Source: Streptomyces sp. HmicA12 (GTDB lineage Bacteria > Actinomycetota > Actinomycetes > Streptomycetales > Streptomycetaceae). Taken from it: DNA of 64,000 nucleotides. Location: NCBI RefSeq assembly GCF_000373565.1, contig NZ_KB891809.1:532372-596371 (forward strand). The letters are read 5' to 3'. The notes below the pieces were generated by a model. It was not told where the DNA came from and did no database searches. It saw nothing but the letters and a program-made list of their open reading frames with translations. Positions 59,905-64,000 of this stretch are shown one piece after another; within the stretch, counting starts at the first letter, position 1, and every line of letters starts with the position of its first letter. Position numbers and translations under genes: made by a program.

Positions 59905-61199
59905 CCGGCGGCCCCGAACGCCTCGTCCATCTTCTTCGCCGCGTCGCCGGACGCCGCCTTCACGTCCTTACGGCCGCTGACGATCTCCTGGAACATCGTC
60001 GGCAGCACGAGCGAGGCGTCGATCTGCGCCCAGGCCGGGGAGGCGGGCACGAACTTGGCGCCCGCGCCGAGGGTCTTCACGAAGGGCTCGACGAACGGCT
60101 CCTTCTTCGCGGCCTCCTCGCGCACATCCTTGTACGTGGGCAGGAACCCCATGGCGTCGAAGAGCGCGCGCTGGCTGTCCTTCCCGGCGAGCTGCTTCAT
60201 GAGGTCGACGGCGAGGGTGCGGTGCGAGGTGCTCTTGAGTACGCCGATGTTGTTGCCGCCGGCGAACGCGGGCGCGATCTCCCCCGCCTTCGCTCCCGGC
60301 AGCGGCACGACCGCGTACTTGCCCTTCACCTTCCCGGCCTCGACGGCCTGGTGGCTGAAGTCGCCGCCGATGGCCATGGCGGCCTTGCCGGAGGCGAAGG
60401 CGGTGACGGTGTCGTTGCCGCCCATCGCGGCGCACTTGGCGGCGGGACAGTTGGTGTCGCCGAAGAGCGAGGTGTACGCCTTGATGCCCTTCTGGGCGGC
60501 GGGGCTGTCGATGGCGGAGGCGTACGAGTCGCCCTTCTCCTCGGCGAGTTCACCGCCGCCCGCCCAAATGAACGGCATCGCGCCGTACGTGTACGCGCCG
60601 CCGACCGCGAGCCCGTACAGCTCGGGCCGCTTCTTGTGGATGGCGCGCGCGGTGGCGGCGAGTTCGCCCTGCGTCTTCGGGACCTCGACGCCCAGTTCCT
60701 TGAAGACGTCGGTGCGGTAGTAGAGGGCGCGGACGCCGACGAAGTACGGGGCGCCGTAGACCTTCCCGTCGACCGTCACGGACTCCTTCGCGGTCGGATC
60801 GGTGTCGGCGGCCTCGTCCCACGCCCCGAACTCCTCGCTCACGTCCGCGAGTCCGCCGTCCTTCACGTATCCGGCGGTGTCGGTGTTGCCGTACTCGATG
60901 ACGTCGGGGGCGCTCTTCGGGTCGTTGAAGGCGGCCTTGATCTTCTCGGCGCGGGTCTCGACGGGGATGTACTCGACCTTGACCTTCGCCCCGTCGTGCG
61001 CCTTCTCGAAGGCGGCGACGGCGTCGTCCGTCACCTTCTTCTTGGGCGCGTTGTTGACCTCCTGGAACAGCCAGACGCGCAGCGTGCCGCTCTTGTCGTC
61101 CTTCGCGGAGCCGCTGTTGTCGGAGGTACCGGGGGCGCAGGCGGTGGCCGCGAGAACAAGTGCGGTGAGAGGCAGAGCTGTTCGGGCAGGGAGCTTCAT
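59901..61199 (-). CDS. sugar-binding lipoprotein, probably chitooligosaccharide ABC system
   Basis: A 432-residue extracellular binding protein. Lipobox AATAC (Cys21); SBP family 1 features include FEKAHDGAKVKVEYIP, DVIEYGNTDTAGYVKDGGL, APYFVGVRALYYRTDVF and NDTVTAFASGKAAMAIGG. The downstream GH20 suggests GlcNAc-containing oligomers as ligand, as in NgcE or DasA. First gene of the four-gene operon. Confidence 0.92.
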   Translation of the reverse strand: MKLPARTALPLTALVLAATACAPGTSDNSGSAKDDKSGTLRVWLFQEVNNAPKKKVTDDAVAAFEKAHDGAKVKVEYIPVETRAEKIKAAFNDPKSAPDVIEYGNTDTAGYVKDGGLADVSEEFGAWDEAADTDPTAKESVTVDGKVYGAPYFVGVRALYYRTDVFKELGVEVPKTQGELAATARAIHKKRPELYGLAVGGAYTYGAMPFIWAGGGELAEEKGDSYASAIDSPAAQKGIKAYTSLFGDTNCPAAKCAAMGGNDTVTAFASGKAAMAIGGDFSHQAVEAGKVKGKYAVVPLPGAKAGEIAPAFAGGNNIGVLKSTSHRTLAVDLMKQLAGKDSQRALFDAMGFLPTYKDVREEAAKKEPFVEPFVKTLGAGAKFVPASPAWAQIDASLVLPTMFQEIVSGRKDVKAASGDAAKKMDEAFGAAG

Positions 61200-61276
61200 C
61201 GGAAACGCCTCCGAAGTGTCGTTGCAACATACGCAATGGGGGTTTCGCTGTGCACAACACGACGGAGGCTAGAAGG

Positions 61277-61287
61277 ACTGGACCAGT
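61277..61287. promoter_or_regulatory. candidate dre-like site upstream of the chito-oligomer operon
   Basis: ACTGGACCAGT is a perfect palindrome about 78 bp upstream of the binding-protein ATG. As a 16-mer the region matches the DasR consensus at 11 positions. An additional TTGC-N7-GCAA inverted repeat sits about 61224-61238, nearer the gene, and could be a LacI/ROK-type operator. Confidence 0.4.
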
Positions 61288-61315
61288 GAGCGCAATGGTT
61301 TACGGGCAACACAAA

Positions 61316-61350
61316 GGCCCCCGGCGTGCGTCACCGCACCACCGGGGGCC
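61316..61350 (-). terminator. terminator after the DUF3039 gene
   Basis: GGCCCCCGG (61316-61324) pairs with CCGGGGGCC (61342-61350), with an inner GTGCG/CGCAC stem. It lies 26 bp beyond the DUF3039 stop. Confidence 0.8.
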
Positions 61351-61375
61351 CCGAACAACAAAGAAGGGGGAGGGG

Positions 61376-61666
61376 CTACTTCTTGCCGCCGTCCTTGCCC
61401 TTGTCGCTGTCGCCGCCCGAGCCCATGGACTCGTAGATCTCCTTGCACATGGGACAGACGGGGTACTTCTTCGGGTCGCGGCCGGGCACCCACACCTTGC
61501 CGCAGAGCGCGACGACCGGCGTCCCGTCGAGCGCGCTCGCCATGATCTTGTCCTTCTGGACATAGTGGGCGAAGCGCTCGTGATCGCCGTCGCCGTGCGA
61601 CGTCTGCGGCGTCGGCTCTACGAGGGTCCCCGTACCTGTCCCGCGCTCGGGCTCAAGAGTGCTCAT
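61376..61666 (-). CDS. DUF3039 family protein
   Basis: A 96-residue protein: HERFAHYVQKDKIMASALDGTPVVALCGKVWVPGRDPKKYPVCPMCKEIY is the DUF3039 core, with three Cys residues of a probable zinc knuckle (ALCG, CPMC). The C-terminus is Lys/Asp-rich. Small actinobacterial protein of unknown role. Confidence 0.9.
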   Translation of the reverse strand: MSTLEPERGTGTGTLVEPTPQTSHGDGDHERFAHYVQKDKIMASALDGTPVVALCGKVWVPGRDPKKYPVCPMCKEIYESMGSGGDSDKGKDGGKK

Positions 61667-61754
61667 AACCGCCAAGGGTACTTAAGCCTGCCGTGTCCTG
61701 GCACGGGCCGGTTCCAGATCACTCGCCGGGGGCGGGGCGGGGTGCACCCGAACC

Positions 61755-62315
61755 TCAGTTGAGCGACGGATCGTCCGGGTACGTCGCGACCATCGCCAGC
61801 TCGCTGCGCTGGCGTCGCAGCACCGCGCGCCACAGGCCTTCCGGTCTGGTCGAGGAGACGTCCCCCGGTTCCGACTCGACGACGTACCAAGCGCCCTCGG
61901 TCAACTCGTCCTGCAACTGGCCGGGGCCCCAGCCCGAGTAGCCCGCGAAGATCCGCAGGGAGCCGAGCGCCGACGCGAGGAGTTCCGGCGGGGCCTCCAG
62001 GTCCACGAGGCCGATCGCGCCGTGGACGCGGCGCCAGCCGAGCGGGCCGTCCTCGCCGGGGATCACCGCGACCCCGAGCGCCGAGTCGAGGGAGACCGGA
62101 CCGCCCTGGAAGACGACACCCGGTTCACCGGCCAGGTCGCCCCAGCCCTCCAGGATGTCGCCCACGTCCACCGGGGTCGGCCGGTTGAGGACGACGCCGA
62201 GCGAGCCCTTCTCGTCGTGGTCGAGAAGCAGCACGACCGCTCGGTCGAAATTCGGGTCCGCGAGGGCGGGCGTGGCCACGAGCAGCCGCCCTGTGAGCGA
62301 GGACACCTCGGTCAT
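61755..62315 (-). CDS. YqgE/AlgH family protein (UPF0301)
   Basis: A 186-residue protein starting MTEVSSLTGRLLVATPALADPNFDRAVVLLLDHDEKGSLGVVLNRP, the defining YqgE core, with GYSGWGPGQLQDELTEGAWYVVE near the end. An alternative ATG at 62324 adds three residues. Function unclear in the family. It is divergent from murA. Confidence 0.93.
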   Translation of the reverse strand: MTEVSSLTGRLLVATPALADPNFDRAVVLLLDHDEKGSLGVVLNRPTPVDVGDILEGWGDLAGEPGVVFQGGPVSLDSALGVAVIPGEDGPLGWRRVHGAIGLVDLEAPPELLASALGSLRIFAGYSGWGPGQLQDELTEGAWYVVESEPGDVSSTRPEGLWRAVLRRQRSELAMVATYPDDPSLN

Positions 62316-62568
62316 GCCAGACATGATCCCGCAGATTCCCCCGGCGCGGGGAGCCAAGCGCAAGTCCCATATGAATGCAGGTCGGCGCGCATGGAAGCGG
62401 AAGGGGCGCACCGGCACGGGTCGTCACCCCATGTGCCCGATTCGGAACGGTTCGTGTTGTAGCGAAGTCATGACGCTTCCGGAGCCTCCGCGGGCTTACG
62501 GAACAGGGGGAGGCGGCCCTTACCCTTGTCCCTTGGCCCCCTGCCCACCTCATCGGAACGCGAGATTC

Positions 62569-63909
62569 ATGACCGTCACCGACGATGTACTGCTTGTCCA
62601 CGGCGGAACCCCGCTGGAGGGTGAGATCCGTGTCCGCGGCGCGAAGAACCTCGTGCCCAAGGCCATGGTCGCCGCACTGCTCGGCAGCGCTCCGAGCCGG
62701 CTGCGCAATGTCCCGGACATCCGCGACGTCCGGGTCGTACGCGGCCTGCTGCAGCTGCACGGTGTGACGGTCCGCCCGGGTGAGGAGCCGGGCGAGCTGG
62801 TGATGGACCCCTCGCACGTGGAGTCGGCGAACGTGGCCGACATCGACGCGCACGCGGGTTCGTCGCGCATCCCGATCCTCCTCTGCGGTCCCCTCCTGCA
62901 CCGCCTCGGCCACGCGTTCATCCCGGGCCTCGGCGGCTGCGACATCGGCGGCCGGCCGATCGACTTCCACTTCGAGGTGCTCCGCCAGTTCGGCGCGACC
63001 ATCGAGAAGCGGGCCGACGGCCAGTACCTGGAGGCGCCGCAGCGCCTGCGCGGCACCAAGATCCGCCTCCCCTACCCCTCCGTGGGCGCCACCGAGCAGG
63101 TCCTGCTCACGGCCGTCCTCGCCGAGGGCGTCACGGAGCTCTCGAACGCGGCCGTGGAGCCGGAGATCGAGGACCTGATCTGCGTCCTGCAGAAAATGGG
63201 CGCGATCATCGCGATGGACACCGACCGCACCATCCGCATCACCGGTGTCGACAGCCTCGGCGGCTACACGCACCGCGCGCTCTCCGACCGTCTGGAGGCC
63301 GCGTCCTGGGCCTCCGCGGCGCTCGCGACCGAGGGCAACATCTACGTGCGCGGCGCCCAGCAGCGCTCGATGATGACCTTCCTCAACACGTACCGCAAGG
63401 TCGGCGGCGCCTTCGAGATCGACGACGAGGGCATCCGCTTCTGGCACCCCGGCGGCCAGCTCAAGTCCATCGCCCTGGAGACGGACGTCCACCCGGGCTT
63501 CCAGACCGACTGGCAGCAGCCGCTCGTGGTGGCCCTCACGCAGGCCACGGGCCTCTCCATCGTCCACGAGACGGTCTACGAGTCCCGCCTCGGCTTCACC
63601 TCCGCGCTCAACCAGATGGGCGCGCACATCCAGCTCTACCGCGAGTGCCTGGGCGGCTCCGACTGCCGCTTCGGCCAGCGCAACTTCCTGCACTCCGCGG
63701 TCGTCTCCGGGCCCACCAAGCTGGAGGGCGCCGACCTGGTCATCCCCGACCTGCGCGGCGGCTTCTCGTACCTGATCGCGGCGCTCGCGGCGCAGGGCAC
63801 GTCCCGGGTCCACGGCATCGACCTGATCAACCGCGGCTACGAGAACTTCATGGAGAAGCTCGTCGAGCTCGGCGCGAAGGTCGAACTCCCGGGCAAGGCG
63901 CTCGGCTAG
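62569..63909 (+). CDS. murA: UDP-N-acetylglucosamine 1-carboxyvinyltransferase (MurA)
   Basis: A 446-residue EPT-fold enzyme catalysing the first committed step of peptidoglycan synthesis from UDP-GlcNAc and PEP. Motifs: RGAKNLVPKAMVAALL (substrate Lys-Asn), LGGCDIGGRPIDFHFEVLRQFGA with the conserved Cys of the PEP loop, and SVGATEQVLLTAVLA and DLRGGFSYLIAALAAQGTS. Complete length. Confidence 0.95.
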   Translation: MTVTDDVLLVHGGTPLEGEIRVRGAKNLVPKAMVAALLGSAPSRLRNVPDIRDVRVVRGLLQLHGVTVRPGEEPGELVMDPSHVESANVADIDAHAGSSRIPILLCGPLLHRLGHAFIPGLGGCDIGGRPIDFHFEVLRQFGATIEKRADGQYLEAPQRLRGTKIRLPYPSVGATEQVLLTAVLAEGVTELSNAAVEPEIEDLICVLQKMGAIIAMDTDRTIRITGVDSLGGYTHRALSDRLEAASWASAALATEGNIYVRGAQQRSMMTFLNTYRKVGGAFEIDDEGIRFWHPGGQLKSIALETDVHPGFQTDWQQPLVVALTQATGLSIVHETVYESRLGFTSALNQMGAHIQLYRECLGGSDCRFGQRNFLHSAVVSGPTKLEGADLVIPDLRGGFSYLIAALAAQGTSRVHGIDLINRGYENFMEKLVELGAKVELPGKALG

Positions 63910-63930
63910 CCGCGTCTCGCCTGCCGGCTT

Positions 63931-63981
63931 GTACGGCGATGGGGGCCACCCGGATCTTCCGGGTGGCCCCCATCGCCGTAC
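63931..63981 (+). terminator. strong terminator after murA
   Basis: A perfect 23-bp stem, left arm 63931-63953 (GTACGGCGATGGGGGCCACC...) and right arm 63959-63981, with loop ATCTT, 22 bp beyond the murA stop. Confidence 0.93.
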
Positions 63982-64000
63982 GCACGGCCACCGGGCAGCC

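Overview
The window is a high-GC actinobacterial chromosome segment, almost certainly Streptomyces. The signs are a very strong GC bias at third codon positions, many GTG starts with 4-bp GTGA/ATGA overlaps, an SsgA-family sporulation protein, DasR-type operators, a PAS-GAF-SpoIIE phosphatase, and the DUF1707, DUF3039, DUF2017 and DUF3618 families. From memory (no search was run), the gene order resembles the Streptomyces coelicolor core region around SCO2893-SCO2949. I see no rRNA, CRISPR array, prophage, insertion sequence or biosynthetic cluster. This is mostly core chromosome with a few accessory touches.

Layout. 1-9.9 kb: a partial DUF445 membrane protein, an anchored SGNH hydrolase, a four-gene operon (two ABC-2 permeases, their ATPase, a DUF1707 protein), a bifunctional penicillin-binding protein, a SugE/Gdx guanidinium exporter behind a guanidine-III-like riboswitch, a GroES-like protein and a DUF3618 protein. 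10-16.7 kb: Bcp peroxiredoxin, an MFS symporter, a short HNH nuclease, tRNA-Leu(UAG), RdgB, a lipoprotein, RNase PH and a SpoIIE-type phosphatase. 16.8-20 kb: the N-acetylglucosamine PTS (a separate EIIB and two tandem EIIC paralogues) with three DasR-type sites. 20-31 kb: an MBL-fold hydrolase, a membrane-anchored PemK-like protein, the cysteine module (mec, a leader peptide, cysO, cysM), an amino acid permease, DUF2017-clpS, pncB, pncA and a large secreted M6 protease. 31-41 kb: a pair of RDD proteins, an SsgA-like protein, a GlcD-type oxidase, a TPR protein, a three-gene nitrile hydratase whose alpha gene has an in-frame amber codon, hppD and its divergent Lrp/AsnC regulator. 41-50 kb: a quaternary-amine ABC operon, a secreted Lon-like S16 protease, an IclR regulator, a DEAD/DEAH helicase and an MFS exporter. 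50.5-56.1 kb: a tRNA-Cys with a degenerate tandem copy, then a three-subunit molybdenum hydroxylase operon with two marked oddities. 56.5-64 kb: a GH20 hexosaminidase with a chitooligosaccharide-type ABC importer lacking its own ATPase, then DUF3039, a YqgE-family protein and murA.

How the parts connect. Amino-sugar metabolism brackets the window. GlcNAc enters through the PTS, chito-oligomers enter through the ABC system and are cut by GH20, and MurA uses UDP-GlcNAc for peptidoglycan. The cysteine module is a protein-thiocarboxylate pathway (CysO carries sulfur, CysM makes CysO-cysteine, Mec releases cysteine) preceded by a short Cys-containing leader ORF. PncA and PncB form the nicotinamide salvage pair.

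Most notable observations: the amber codon in the nitrile hydratase alpha gene; a molybdenum hydroxylase whose iron-sulfur subunit has a ~400-residue low-complexity N-terminal extension and whose large subunit lacks the usual catalytic Glu; a CysO ending GGMR rather than GG; a leader ORF followed by two mutually exclusive hairpins; the broken tRNA-Cys duplicate; and a dispersed palindromic repeat family.
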